The notes beneath the pieces are model-generated. The model saw nothing but the letters and a program-made list of their open reading frames with translations. It had not been told where the DNA came from and searched no databases. A DNA stretch of 64,000 nucleotides from Allobosea vaviloviae (GTDB lineage: Bacteria; Pseudomonadota; Alphaproteobacteria; Rhizobiales; Beijerinckiaceae). Positions within the stretch are counted from its first letter, which is position 1. Each line of letters begins with the position of its first letter. Shown here in pieces: positions 9,930 to 18,368 of this stretch. The DNA lies in contig NZ_LGSZ01000053.1 in NCBI RefSeq assembly GCF_001298265.1, positions 1 to 64,000 on the forward strand, written 5' to 3'. The position numbers were made by a program, and so were the translations under genes.

Positions 9930-10631
9930 ATGGCGGCAGCGCGCGTCCCAAGGCGGGGCAGCATCCTGATCCGCGCGCTGCGCTGGATCTGGCTGGCGGG
10001 GCTCGCCCTGCTCGTGGCTCTGGCTCTCGCGCTGATCCTCTATCGGTTCGTGCCTGTGCCCTCGACCCTGATGCTCGGGCGCTGGCTGACCTTCCAATCG
10101 GTCGAGCGTCAATGGGTGCCGCTCACGGAGATTTCGCCCACGCTGGTGCGCGCCGTGATCGCGGCTGAAGACCAGCGCTTCTGCAGCCATGCAGGCGTCG
10201 ACTGGGTCGAACTCAACACCGTGCTGGAGGATGAGGACGGCCCGTCGCGCGGCGCATCGACGCTGACGATGCAGACCGCAAAGAACGTCTTCCTCTGGCC
10301 TGGCCGCTCCTATGTGCGAAAGGCGCTGGAGATTCCTCTCGCCATGGCGATCGACATCGTCTGGCCCAAGCAGCGCGTCATCGAGGTCTATCTCAACGTC
10401 GCCGAATGGGGCGAAGGGCTCTACGGTGCCGAAGCCGCCGCCCAGCGCTATTTCGGCAAGCCCGCGTCTCGCCTCAACGCCGCTGAAGCCGCAAGGCTCG
10501 CCGGCGCGCTGCCCAATCCGATCCTGCGCAATCCCGCACGGCCGAGCCGGGGCCTGCAATCGGCTGCCGGCCGGGTCCAGCGCCGCGTCGGGCAGTTGGG
10601 GCCGCTGGGCGATTGCGCCGTGCCGGGGTGA
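9930..10631 (+). CDS. mtgA: Monofunctional biosynthetic peptidoglycan transglycosylase
   Basis: About 233 residues, close to E. coli MtgA. It polymerises lipid II into glycan strands at the periplasmic face. One N-terminal transmembrane helix (WIWLAGLALLVALALALIL) is followed by a GT51 domain with the catalytic Glu in IAAEDQRFCSHAG, plus GASTLTMQTAKNVFLW, RKALEIPLAM and EVYLNVAEWGEG. AGGGA at 9916-9920 suits the ATG at 9930; in-frame ATGs at 9909 and 9921 are also possible. No transpeptidase domain is present. A dispersed repeat follows. Confidence 0.9.
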   Translation: MAAARVPRRGSILIRALRWIWLAGLALLVALALALILYRFVPVPSTLMLGRWLTFQSVERQWVPLTEISPTLVRAVIAAEDQRFCSHAGVDWVELNTVLEDEDGPSRGASTLTMQTAKNVFLWPGRSYVRKALEIPLAMAIDIVWPKQRVIEVYLNVAEWGEGLYGAEAAAQRYFGKPASRLNAAEAARLAGALPNPILRNPARPSRGLQSAAGRVQRRVGQLGPLGDCAVPG

Positions 10632-10642
10632 AGTACCCTTTC

Positions 10643-10745
10643 CGTCATTCCGGACAAGCCGCGAAAGCGGCGCCGATCCGGAATCCATGCCTGAGCCGTT
10701 CCGGCATGGATCCCGGGTCTCCGCTGCGCTTCGCCCGGGATGACG
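10643..10745. repeat. Dispersed intergenic palindrome, copy R2 (subtype A)
   Basis: Begins CGTCATTCCGG and ends CCCGGGATGACG, with the same internal words as the copy at 3134-3235 (GCCGATCCGGAATCCATGCC, GGCATGGATCCCGG). It lies between mtgA and rpmF. Confidence 0.85.
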
Positions 10746-10907
10746 GCGCGGGTGAAGTGACCGAGGAGGATGCTGAAATCAGGATTCAGCACTAGCCATC
10801 GCGGCCGGCAGCGTGTATGGGCAACGCCTCACGAGATTGATCCGTCGTCGTGGCGGTGGCGTGGCCTCAGGGCAGCGCTTCCGAGCGGCGGCACGATGGA
10901 GAGTATC

Positions 10908-11093
10908 ATGGCCGTTCCGAAGAGAAAGACGTCGCCGTCGAAGCGTGGCATGCGCCGCTCGGCCGACGCGCTGAAGCAGCCCACCTATATCGAAGACAAG
11001 AACTCCGGCGAACTGCGCCGCCCGCACCATGTCGACCTGAAGTCGGGCATGTATCGCGGCCGCCAGGTGCTGAAGGTCAAGTCCGAGGCCTGA
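10908..11093 (+). CDS. rpmF: 50S ribosomal protein L32
   Basis: 61 residues, normal for L32 in alphaproteobacteria. It begins [18 protein letters not shown], the diagnostic start of L32, and is basic throughout. The zinc-binding cysteines found in some bacterial L32 proteins are absent, as in the zinc-free alphaproteobacterial form. GGAGAG at 10898-10903 gives the ribosome site; the longer upstream frame is discarded. Gene stands alone with its own terminator 43 bases downstream. Confidence 0.97.
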   Translation: MAVPKRKTSPSKRGMRRSADALKQPTYIEDKNSGELRRPHHVDLKSGMYRGRQVLKVKSEA

Positions 11094-11135
11094 GACCTTC
11101 GGGTCCGAGCCTCGGGGCGCTGCACGCAGCGTTGC

Positions 11136-11160
11136 AAGCCGGCCGCGAGGCCGGCTTTTT
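11136..11160 (+). terminator. Intrinsic terminator of rpmF
   Basis: Stem AGCCGGCC / GGCCGGCT (11137-11144, 11149-11156) with a GCGA tetraloop and a run of five T. Confidence 0.9.
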
Positions 11161-11207
11161 CTGTGCGCGATGCCAAGGCCGTGTGTTTGCGAGCGTCGCG
11201 AGAGCCT

Positions 11208-11405
11208 TCAGGCGCGGCGCGGGTTGCCGATTCGTGCCCGCATCGCAGCCGCCCGATAGAGCCGCGCCGCGACATCCGGCGTTTCGCGCTCGCGGCGGGC
11301 AAAGGGGCCGATCTCGGCTTGGCTGGCGGCAAGCTGCAGCAGCAGCATCGCGAAACCCGCGGTTGCGCGCTCGCCGCTCCCTTCCGGATATCCCGAATCC
11401 GTCAT
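11208..11405 (-). CDS. Small hypothetical protein (65 aa)
   Basis: Starts MTDSGYPEGSGER and continues with an amphipathic Ala/Leu segment (FAMLLLQLAASQAE) and a basic C-terminus. GGAG sits six bases before the ATG at 11405. Codon choice is GC-rich in third positions, like neighbouring real genes. No domain recognised. It is divergent from the EAL-domain gene and shares its upstream region, including the CtrA-type box at 11466-11480; it is convergent with rpmF. Confidence 0.5.
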   Translation of the reverse strand: MTDSGYPEGSGERATAGFAMLLLQLAASQAEIGPFARRERETPDVAARLYRAAAMRARIGNPRRA

Positions 11406-11465
11406 GTCCCACTCCGACACGCAATGATTGCGTCGAAGGGCAAAGTTGCAATCCGCCGGCCACCC

Positions 11466-11480
11466 TTAACGGTGTATTAA
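11466..11480. promoter_or_regulatory. CtrA-type box upstream of the EAL-domain gene
   Basis: TTAA-CGGTGTA-TTAA is an exact match to the TTAA-N7-TTAA consensus of the cell-cycle regulator CtrA. It lies 105 bases before the EAL gene and 60 bases before the divergent small gene. Confidence 0.5.
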
Positions 11481-11585
11481 GGCGACGCGTCGCATCGTTT
11501 CGGAACAATTCCCTCCCTGTCCGGACAGGGCGGTCCGGCACATCAGAGCGATCCGGGCTGCCCGTCTCATCGAGGCCGTCAAGCG

Positions 11586-13277
11586 ATGCCCGTGCCGTCG
11601 ATCTTCAACGCTCGCGACGACAGCCGCGTGGATCCGCGCAACCTGCTCTCCTCGATCGGCGAAGTCGTCTACACCTGGGACATCCAGAGCGATGCCTTGA
11701 CCTGGGGCCCCAATGCGGCCGACGTGCTCGGGCCGATCCCCGAAGGCGCCATGGCGCGGGGGCTCGGCTTCGCCGGCCTCGTCGAGCCCGGCAGCGGCCG
11801 CAGCCGCTATGATGCGGTCTTTTCCGCCGGAGGCCAGGACCAGGGCGAGGGCGTGATCTACCGCACGCGCTACGCCGCCGACCTCGCCGGCCGCAGGATG
11901 TGGGTCGAGGATGCCGGGCGCTGGTTTTCCGGCACGGATGGACGCGCGGCCTGCGCTCGCGGCATATTGCGACTGGAACGCCAGGTGCGACCCGACGAAC
12001 TGGTGACGCAGACTGGCGATCTTGGCGACCGCTCCGCCCTGCTGGAGCGCATCGGCTCGGCGCTGGCCGAGCACCTGCCGGCAGATCGGGCCATCGTCGT
12101 GCTGGTCGGCGCGATCGACGAACTCGCCCGGCTGAACGACGATTTCGGCCACGAGGCCACCGACGAGATCATCTCAGCCGTGCAGGACCGGCTGCGCTCC
12201 GTGACGCGCCGGCGCGACCATCTCGTGCGCTATTCCAGCAATCGCTTCGCGATCCTCTTGACCGGCTGCCCGCACAGCCAGGTTGACGCCGCGGCGCGAC
12301 GCTTCATCAAGGCGGTGGCGAAGACCGCCATCGAGACCCAGCGCGGCATCGCGCTTGTGCGCCTGCGCGTCGGGGCCGCCGTCGCGCCCGACATTTCCAG
12401 CCACGCCGGCACCTTGCTCTCCGCCGCGGAGAACGCGCTGGGCGGTGCCAAGGCCGCCGCCTGCGATGCCGCCGTGATCGCGCGGCGGCAGGAGAGCCGC
12501 GAGCCCCCCGACATGCGCCCCGGCTTCGATGTCAGCGCTTTGGCAGCCCTGAACGAGCGACGCGTCGAACTCGCGCTGCAGCCGATCGTTGGGGCGAAAT
12601 CGCGCGAGGTCGCCTTCCACGAGGCCCTGCTGCGGGTCGCCCTCGGCAGCGACGGTGCCTTCTTCGCCACCGCCGAGCTGGTGCCCTTGCTCGAGCGTCG
12701 CGGACTCGTGCGGCTGTTCGACCATCGCGTGCTGGAGCTGGCGGTCGAGCTGCTCGCCACCAATCCGGCCATGACGCTCTCGATCAATGTCTCGCCACGC
12801 TCGCTGGTCGATCCGGAATGGCTCGACGCCTTCCTCGCCTGCACGGGCAGCGCGCGCGGCATCGCCCAGCGTCTCGTCGTCGAGGTCACCGAGACCGCGA
12901 CGATCGACAATCCGCTGAAGGTCGCGCGGCTGCTCGGGCAGATCAAGGAGCGCGGCGCACGCATCGCCATCGACGATTTCGGCGCGGGCCACACCTCGCT
13001 GCGGCATTTGCGCGCCTTCCCGATCGACGTTTTGAAGATCGACGGCACCTTCACCCAGAATCTGCGCCGCTCGACCGACGACCGCTTCTATGTCCGCACC
13101 CTGATCGACCTCGCCCGCCATCTCGACGTCGAGACCGTGGCCGAATGGGTCGATGACGAGCTCCAGGCCAGCATGCTCGCCGATTGGGGCGTCACCTATC
13201 TGCAGGGGCATCTGGTGGGGAAGGCCGAGTTGTGCCCGAAACCGCTCCCGCTGCAGGCGCGCGCGATCGGCATGTGA
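11586..13277 (+). CDS. PAS / degenerate GGDEF / EAL protein, predicted c-di-GMP phosphodiesterase
   Basis: 563 residues, no transmembrane segment. A PAS-like region (about 20-130) is followed by a GGDEF-type fold (about 150-295) in which the signature is SSNRF (217-221), so cyclase activity is unlikely. The EAL domain (about 315-550) keeps the residues expected for catalysis: E346 in EALLR, N401, E433, D463-D464 in DDFG, K484, E520 and Q540. The protein should therefore cleave c-di-GMP to pGpG, with the GGDEF remnant perhaps sensing GTP. Known roles of such hybrids are motility and surface attachment. A CtrA-type box upstream suggests cell-cycle timing. Confidence 0.85.
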   Translation: MPVPSIFNARDDSRVDPRNLLSSIGEVVYTWDIQSDALTWGPNAADVLGPIPEGAMARGLGFAGLVEPGSGRSRYDAVFSAGGQDQGEGVIYRTRYAADLAGRRMWVEDAGRWFSGTDGRAACARGILRLERQVRPDELVTQTGDLGDRSALLERIGSALAEHLPADRAIVVLVGAIDELARLNDDFGHEATDEIISAVQDRLRSVTRRRDHLVRYSSNRFAILLTGCPHSQVDAAARRFIKAVAKTAIETQRGIALVRLRVGAAVAPDISSHAGTLLSAAENALGGAKAAACDAAVIARRQESREPPDMRPGFDVSALAALNERRVELALQPIVGAKSREVAFHEALLRVALGSDGAFFATAELVPLLERRGLVRLFDHRVLELAVELLATNPAMTLSINVSPRSLVDPEWLDAFLACTGSARGIAQRLVVEVTETATIDNPLKVARLLGQIKERGARIAIDDFGAGHTSLRHLRAFPIDVLKIDGTFTQNLRRSTDDRFYVRTLIDLARHLDVETVAEWVDDELQASMLADWGVTYLQGHLVGKAELCPKPLPLQARAIGM

Positions 13278-13279
13278 AA

Positions 13280-13306
13280 ACGTCCCGCGTGCAGCACGCG
13301 GGACGT
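13280..13306. terminator. Bidirectional hairpin between convergent genes
   Basis: Thirteen-bp arms ACGTCCCGCGTGC / GCACGCGGGACGT (13280-13292, 13294-13306). A four-A run on the left gives a T run on the minus strand, so it best fits a terminator for the esterase gene, while it also follows the EAL gene by three bases. Confidence 0.7.
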
Positions 13307-13368
13307 CCTTCGTCATGGCCGGCAGGGCGGCTGCCGCGCAGGCATCCACGCGAAGCGGGAGGCCCCGG

Positions 13369-14460
13369 TCACATGCCGGTGCCGAAGCCCTTCTTGATCT
13401 GCATGACCGCGAAGTCCTGAGCCTCCTTGGCCTTGGCCACCACCGCGTCCATGCCGAAGAACTCGTGCGTCACGCCGGTGTAGAGCTGGTGGGTGGTCTC
13501 GACGCCGGCTTCCTTCAGCTTGGCGACGAGCATGTCGCCGTCTGACTTGAGCGGATCGATCTCGGCGTTGATCACCGTGACCGGCGGCAGGCCCTTCAGA
13601 TCCGCGGCCACGAGGTTGAGGCGCGGGTCCTGGGTATCGCTGCCGCCATTGGTGGCATGCTTCACGAACCAGGCCATCATCGGCGTGTTCAGCGGCTTGG
13701 CGGCGGCCTGTTCCTTCTTTGACGGCGTGTCCATCGACGTCGTCGCCACCGGATAGACCGAGACGATGGCGACAGGCTTGGGCAGGCCCTGCTCGCGCGC
13801 GGCGATCGCCGTATTGATCGCGAGATTGCCGCCGGCGCTTTCGCCGACCAGAGCGACCTTGCCGGGATTGTAGCCCCAGCCCTGCGCGTTCTTCAGCACG
13901 TATTGATAGGCCTCGATCGCCTCGTCATGGGCGGCCGGGAACTTGTTCTCTGGGCCCATGGGATAGTCGACCGAGACCACGGCCGCGCCGGTCTTCCGCG
14001 CCAGTGCCGACGATGTCGCGTCATAGACGTCGAGATCGGCGATGACCCAGCCGCCGCCGCGGAAGAACACGATGATCGGGAGGTTGGATTCCTTGGTCGC
14101 GTTCTCCGGCACATACCAGCGCGTCCGCAAACTGCCCATGTCGGCGAAGCGCTGGTTGGAGACCTTCAGCCCTTCATGCGGCTTCACATCGAGCTTCTTG
14201 TCCTTGATGATCTTCATCACCGCATCGGTCGGCGTGGGCTGCTTGCGCGCCTCGCTCGGCTCAAGGGACTCGATCGGCTTGCCGCCGAGCCCGGCAAGGA
14301 CCGACAGCACCTCGGCCATGTCGGCATCGGGCTTGGAGGCGGTCGGCTGAACGGCGGAGGCCGGGGCAGGCGCGGTCTGCGCGAACACCGGCGTCATCGC
14401 GCTGGTCGCGAGCAGGACAGCCGTGGAGAGGGTTCGAATCGTTTGGGAGAGCGGAGTCAT
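13369..14460 (-). CDS. Exported alpha/beta hydrolase, HSL-type esterase
   Basis: 363 residues with a signal peptide (TAVLLATSAMTPVFAQ). It belongs to the hormone-sensitive-lipase-like (family IV) hydrolases, which cleave short acyl esters. Catalytic residues: Ser in GESAGGN, Asp in NAEIDPLKSDG, His in GVTHEFFG. The oxyanion signature normally HGGGW reads RGGGW (FFRGGGWVIAD), a substitution of its first residue. Substrate unknown; export suggests an external or periplasmic ester. It is a lone gene between the EAL gene and phaR. Confidence 0.8.
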   Translation of the reverse strand: MTPLSQTIRTLSTAVLLATSAMTPVFAQTAPAPASAVQPTASKPDADMAEVLSVLAGLGGKPIESLEPSEARKQPTPTDAVMKIIKDKKLDVKPHEGLKVSNQRFADMGSLRTRWYVPENATKESNLPIIVFFRGGGWVIADLDVYDATSSALARKTGAAVVSVDYPMGPENKFPAAHDEAIEAYQYVLKNAQGWGYNPGKVALVGESAGGNLAINTAIAAREQGLPKPVAIVSVYPVATTSMDTPSKKEQAAAKPLNTPMMAWFVKHATNGGSDTQDPRLNLVAADLKGLPPVTVINAEIDPLKSDGDMLVAKLKEAGVETTHQLYTGVTHEFFGMDAVVAKAKEAQDFAVMQIKKGFGTGM

Positions 14461-14611
14461 GAAGCATCCTCAGTGAAGCATGCTCCACGAAACCGCCGCG
14501 GCGGTATCCTGTTCCCTCTAAGAGAGGCCTGGGCACCTCCAAGACCGAGTCAAGCCCACGCCTCACTCGGAACTCGGCTCGACCCTCACTCGATCGTGAA
14601 GATGCAGCGCT

Positions 14612-15205
14612 TCACTTGCCCTTCGCGAGCTTGTCCAGCCGCTCGCGCATCTCGCCGAGCTCGCGCTTGAGGTCGCCGAGATCGTCGCCCTTGGCGGCGC
14701 TGGCCGTGCTCGTCTCCTGCGCCTTGGCGGCGGCCGCCGCGGCGAAGGGGTTGAACAGCCGGAAGGCCTCGGTGAACATCGTCATGTTGGCGCGAGTCTG
14801 CGCCTGGATCGCATCCAGCGCGCCGCCCCCGATCGCTCCGCCCGAGAAGGCCTTGGTCATCTGCTCGCGGAACTGGCCCTGGTCCTTGGTCAGGCTGTCC
14901 ATCGAGAATTCGAGATAGCGCGGCACCAGCGCCGACATGCTGTCGCCATAGAAGCGGATAAGCTGGCGCAGGAAGGCGATCGGCAGCAGGTTCTGGCCGT
15001 CCTTGGCCTCCTCGTCGAAGATGATCTGCGCCAGCACCGAGCGGGTGATGTCCTCGCCGGACTTCGCGTCATAGACGACAAAATCCTCGCCGCCGCGCAC
15101 CAGTCCGGCCAGGTCTTCCAGCGTCACATAGGAACTCGTGCCCGTATGGTAGAGACGGCGATTGGCGTATTTCTTGATGACGGTCGGTTCTTTGTCGCTG
15201 GCCAT
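14612..15205 (-). CDS. phaR: Polyhydroxyalkanoate synthesis repressor PhaR
   Basis: 197 residues. PhaR binds DNA near pha and phasin genes and is released by PHB granules, so phasin output tracks polymer level. The PHB-accumulation regulator N-terminal domain is clear (IKKYANRRLYHTGTSSYVTLEDL) and is followed by the second conserved domain (ITRSVLAQIIFDEEAKDGQNLLP). The C-terminus is Ala-rich then coiled coil (LGDLKRELGEMRERLDKLAKGK). The ATG at 15205 has CAGGG upstream; the frame to 15499 runs through the divergent promoter region and is rejected. It is divergent from phaA-phaB. Confidence 0.93.
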   Translation of the reverse strand: MASDKEPTVIKKYANRRLYHTGTSSYVTLEDLAGLVRGGEDFVVYDAKSGEDITRSVLAQIIFDEEAKDGQNLLPIAFLRQLIRFYGDSMSALVPRYLEFSMDSLTKDQGQFREQMTKAFSGGAIGGGALDAIQAQTRANMTMFTEAFRLFNPFAAAAAAKAQETSTASAAKGDDLGDLKRELGEMRERLDKLAKGK

Positions 15206-15295
15206 CGGAACCCTGCATCGCGTTGGCACGTACCGCGCAGCGAAGATCGCGGCGCGGGAAGGCTGAACGGTTTCATCTGCGACGATCGTAGCCAC

Positions 15296-15311
15296 TGCGA
15301 CGTTCGTCGCA
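15296..15311. promoter_or_regulatory. Candidate PhaR operator
   Basis: TGCGACGTTCGTCGCA is a perfect palindrome with seven-base arms, 91 bases upstream of phaR. A second TGCGACG begins 18 bases away at 15278. PhaR proteins are reported to favour TGC...GCA-type sequences; the link here is inference. Confidence 0.4.
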
Positions 15312-15429
15312 AGTTTTTTGAGCGTGCGGTGCAAAAACAAGACTAAAGCATGACGGCGATTGCCCGTCTTTGCGGCAACGCAAACCCGAACCGCCCAAGC
15401 TTCCGGCGATGCGATCTCTTTTGGCTCAC

Positions 15430-15458
15430 TTGACGGCGGCGCGGCGGGCTTCGAATGT
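15430..15458 (+). promoter_or_regulatory. Candidate phaA promoter
   Basis: TTGACG at 15430-15435, a 17-base spacer, then GAATGT. The -35 is strong, the -10 poor. It sits 66 bases before the phaA start. Confidence 0.35.
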
Positions 15459-15523
15459 GGCCCCCGAACAGGCGGCCCCTTCAGCGAGCGGACCGTCACA
15501 CCACCCAGCTAAGGAATTTTCCC

Positions 15524-16702
15524 ATGGCCGATACGGACATCGTGATCGTCAGCGCGGCGCGTACCGCGGTCGGCGCCTTCAACGGCGCCTTCGCCAACAC
15601 CCCCGCCCACGAACTCGGCGCGGCTGCAATCAAGGAAGCGCTCGCCCGCGCCAAGGTCGATGGGGCTGAAGTCGACGAGGTCATCCTCGGCCAGATCCTG
15701 ACCGCCGGCCAGGGCCAGAACCCCGCCCGCCAGGCCGCCATGGCCGCCGGCATCCCGCAGGAGAAGACGGCCTGGGGCCTGAACCAGCTCTGCGGCTCCG
15801 GCCTGCGCACGGTCGCCATCGGCCTGCAGCAGATCGCCAATGGCGATGCCGACATCATCGTCGCTGGCGGCCAGGAATCGATGTCGATGGCGCAGCATGC
15901 CGCCCATCTGCGCTCCGGCACCAAGATGGGCGACCTGAAATTCGTCGACACCATGCTCAAGGACGGTCTCTGGGACGCCTTCCACGGCTATCACATGGGC
16001 ACGACCGCCGAGAACGTCGCGACGAAATGGCAGATCACCCGCGAGGAGCAGGACGCCTTCGCCGTCGGCTCGCAGACCAAGGCGGAAGCTGCGCAGAAGG
16101 CCGGCAGGTTCAAGGACGAGATCGTTCCCTTTACCGTCTCGACCCGCAAGGGCGACATCGTCGTCGATACCGACGAGTACCCCCGCCACGGCGCGACCAT
16201 CGAGGCCATGGCCAAGCTGCGTCCGGCCTTCTCCAAGGACGGCACCGTCACCGCCGGCAACGCCTCGGGCATCAATGACGGTGCGGCAGCGCTCGTCATC
16301 ATGACCGCCAAGGAAGCGGCGAAGCGCGGCCTGACCCCGCTCGCCCGCATCGCCTCCTGGGCCACCGCCGGCGTCGACCCCGCGATCATGGGCTCGGGCC
16401 CGATTCCCGCGACGCGCAAGGCGCTGGAGAAGGCCGGCTGGAAGATCGCCGATCTCGACCTCGTCGAGGCCAACGAGGCCTTCGCGGCGCAGGCGCTTGC
16501 CGTCAACAAGGACCTCGGCTGGAACCCCGACATCGTCAACGTCAATGGCGGCGCGATTGCGATCGGCCACCCGATCGGCGCCTCGGGTGCCCGCGTGCTC
16601 GTCACGCTGCTGCACGAGATGGGCAAGCGCGACGCCAGGAAGGGCCTCGCCACGCTCTGCATCGGCGGCGGCATGGGCGTCGCGATGACGCTGGAGCGCT
16701 GA
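15524..16702 (+). CDS. phaA: Acetyl-CoA acetyltransferase (beta-ketothiolase)
   Basis: 392 residues, standard length. It condenses two acetyl-CoA to acetoacetyl-CoA, the first step of polyhydroxybutyrate synthesis. Catalytic residues lie in NQLCGSGLR (Cys90, acyl-enzyme), [14 protein letters not shown] (His) and CIGGGMG (second Cys near the C-terminus). AAGGA at 15511-15515 gives an 8-base spacing to the ATG. It is followed by the DUF1737 gene (8 bases on) and phaB on the same strand, and is divergent from phaR. The PHA synthase phaC is not in the window. Confidence 0.97.
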   Translation: MADTDIVIVSAARTAVGAFNGAFANTPAHELGAAAIKEALARAKVDGAEVDEVILGQILTAGQGQNPARQAAMAAGIPQEKTAWGLNQLCGSGLRTVAIGLQQIANGDADIIVAGGQESMSMAQHAAHLRSGTKMGDLKFVDTMLKDGLWDAFHGYHMGTTAENVATKWQITREEQDAFAVGSQTKAEAAQKAGRFKDEIVPFTVSTRKGDIVVDTDEYPRHGATIEAMAKLRPAFSKDGTVTAGNASGINDGAAALVIMTAKEAAKRGLTPLARIASWATAGVDPAIMGSGPIPATRKALEKAGWKIADLDLVEANEAFAAQALAVNKDLGWNPDIVNVNGGAIAIGHPIGASGARVLVTLLHEMGKRDARKGLATLCIGGGMGVAMTLER

Positions 16703-16709
16703 GACCGGC

Positions 16710-16925
16710 ATGGCGCGTCAGACGACGCTCTACCGCTACCTGACCGGCCCCGATGACGCCTCCTTCTGTCATCGGGTCTCGGAGGCGCTGAGCCGGGGCT
16801 GGGTGCTTTACGGGCACCCGTCCCTGACATTTGATGCAGCGCAAGGCCGAGTCATCTGCGGTCAGGCCATTATCAAGGATATCGACGGCGCCTATGCGCC
16901 CGATCTGAAACTGTCTGAACAGTAA
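16710..16925 (+). CDS. DUF1737 domain-containing protein
   Basis: 71 residues. The pattern YRYLTGPDDASFCHRVSEALSRGWVLYGHPSLTFD...GRVICGQAIIK matches DUF1737, a small family often encoded beside PHB or short-chain acyl-CoA genes. Function unknown. It is wedged between phaA and phaB with gaps of 7 and 35 bases, so it is almost certainly co-transcribed with them and may act on the same pathway or granule. Confidence 0.85.
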   Translation: MARQTTLYRYLTGPDDASFCHRVSEALSRGWVLYGHPSLTFDAAQGRVICGQAIIKDIDGAYAPDLKLSEQ

Positions 16926-16960
16926 TGCGGCGTTGAGACCGCCATCGAGGAGGGACGGGC

Positions 16961-17683
16961 ATGACGAAGGTGGCGCTGGTCACGGGAGGAACGCGCGGCA
17001 TCGGGGCGGCGATCAGCCGGGCCCTGCAGGCGGCCGGCCACAAGGTCGCCGCCAGCTATGCCGGCAATGACGAGGCGGCCGCCAAGTTCCAGGCGGAAAC
17101 CGGCATACCTGTGTTCAAATGGGATGTCGGCGACTACGACGCCTGCGCCGCAGGCATCGCCAAGGTGGAGGCCGATATCGGGCCCATCGACATCCTCGTC
17201 AACAATGCCGGCATCACCCGCGACGGCTTCTTCCACAAGATGACCCGGGAGAGCTGGTCGGACGTCATCCGCACCAATCTCGATTCGCTGTTCAACATGA
17301 CGCGCCCGGTGATCGAGGGCATGCGCGCCCGCTCGTTTGGCCGCATCATCGTGATCTCCTCGATCAACGGCCAGAAGGGCCAGATGGGCCAGGTCAACTA
17401 CTCCGCCGCCAAGGCCGGCGATATCGGCTTCGTCAAGGCGCTGGCGCAGGAGAACGCCAACAAGAACATCACCGTCAACGCCATCACGCCCGGCTATATC
17501 GGCACCGACATGGTATCGGCGATGCCGGAAGCCGCTCTCCAGCGCGTGATAGCCGGCATCCCGGTCGGACGCCTCGGCAAGCCCGAGGAGATCGCGGCCA
17601 TGGTGGTGTTTCTCGCCTCCGAGCAGGGCGCTTTCGCCACCGGCGCCACCTTCGCCGTCAATGGCGGTCAGTACATGGCCTGA
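16961..17683 (+). CDS. phaB: Acetoacetyl-CoA reductase
   Basis: 240 residues. NADPH-dependent reduction of acetoacetyl-CoA to (R)-3-hydroxybutyryl-CoA, the second step of PHB synthesis. Short-chain dehydrogenase features: TGGTRGIG nucleotide-binding loop, NNAG, the catalytic Ser in VISSING, Tyr-x-x-x-Lys in YSAAKAG, and PGYIGTDM. GAGGAGGG before the ATG gives a strong ribosome site. Third gene of the phaA operon. Its stop lies three bases from the end of the opposing truncated arsH. Confidence 0.96.
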   Translation: MTKVALVTGGTRGIGAAISRALQAAGHKVAASYAGNDEAAAKFQAETGIPVFKWDVGDYDACAAGIAKVEADIGPIDILVNNAGITRDGFFHKMTRESWSDVIRTNLDSLFNMTRPVIEGMRARSFGRIIVISSINGQKGQMGQVNYSAAKAGDIGFVKALAQENANKNITVNAITPGYIGTDMVSAMPEAALQRVIAGIPVGRLGKPEEIAAMVVFLASEQGAFATGATFAVNGGQYMA

Positions 17684-17686
17684 CGC

Positions 17687-18148
17687 CTAGCGTCGCATCG
17701 CCTCGGTGGCGAGCGTCTCGACGGTGAGCGTCCCCGGGGCGCTCACCGGTTGCGCCGCGCGCCGCTCGCTGTAGCGATCGACGAGATAGGCGGCGCGGTC
17801 GCGCGCCAGCACGGTGAACTTGATCAGCTCCTCCATCACGTCGACGACGCGATCGTAATAGGCCGAGGGCTTCATCCGGTCGGCGTCGTCGAACTCCTGA
17901 AAGGCCTTCGCGACGGAGGACTGGTTGGGGATCGTGATCATCCGCATCCAGCGCCCGAGCAGCCGCAGGCTGTTGACCGCGTTGAAGGATTGCGAGCCGC
18001 CGCTGACCTGCATCACCGCCAGCGTCCGTCCCTGCGTCGGGCGCACGGCGCCGATCTCCAACGGAATCCAGTCGATCTGCGCCTTCATCACCGCCGTGAT
18101 CGCGCCATGGCGCTCGGGACTGCACCAGACCTGGCCCTCCGACCAGAG
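17687..18148 (-). pseudogene. arsH: arsH remnant (organoarsenical oxidase / NADPH-FMN reductase), 5'-truncated
   Basis: The C-terminal ~150 residues of ArsH are intact and well conserved: [77 protein letters not shown]. Just upstream of LWSEGQVW (about 18145-18151) homology ends and the frame continues as unrelated, Arg/Ser-rich sequence with no start or ribosome site that fits. About 90-105 N-terminal residues, including the FMN-binding GS-R-S loop, are missing. No other ars gene is nearby. The break coincides with the edge of a stretch of different base composition, which suggests an insertion or deletion truncated it. Confidence 0.8.
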
Positions 18149-18368
18149 CCTGTCAGTCGAGCAGCCGCTGGTGGCTCGCGGCCGACGTATGGAACGTCTG
18201 CTTCTAGTTTGCCCGCCGGCGTTGGACGTCAAGCAGCCGAAGGTGGCCCCTATCCACTGAATGTCCTTTTGGGGAAGGGTGGGCTGGAACATGGGCGGCT
18301 GGCATCTCCGTTTCACCAAGCCGCCCAAGATCACGTCAGTGATGGCAACCAAGACCCAACGTGCGGCC

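Larger units (their letters stand above)
15206..15523. other. phaR-phaA divergent intergenic region
   Basis: 318 bases without a gene. Contains the TGC-rich palindrome at 15296-15311, a second TGCGACG at 15278-15284, and a candidate phaA promoter at 15430-15458. AT-rich runs (TTTTTT at 15313-15318) lie between them. Confidence 0.6.
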
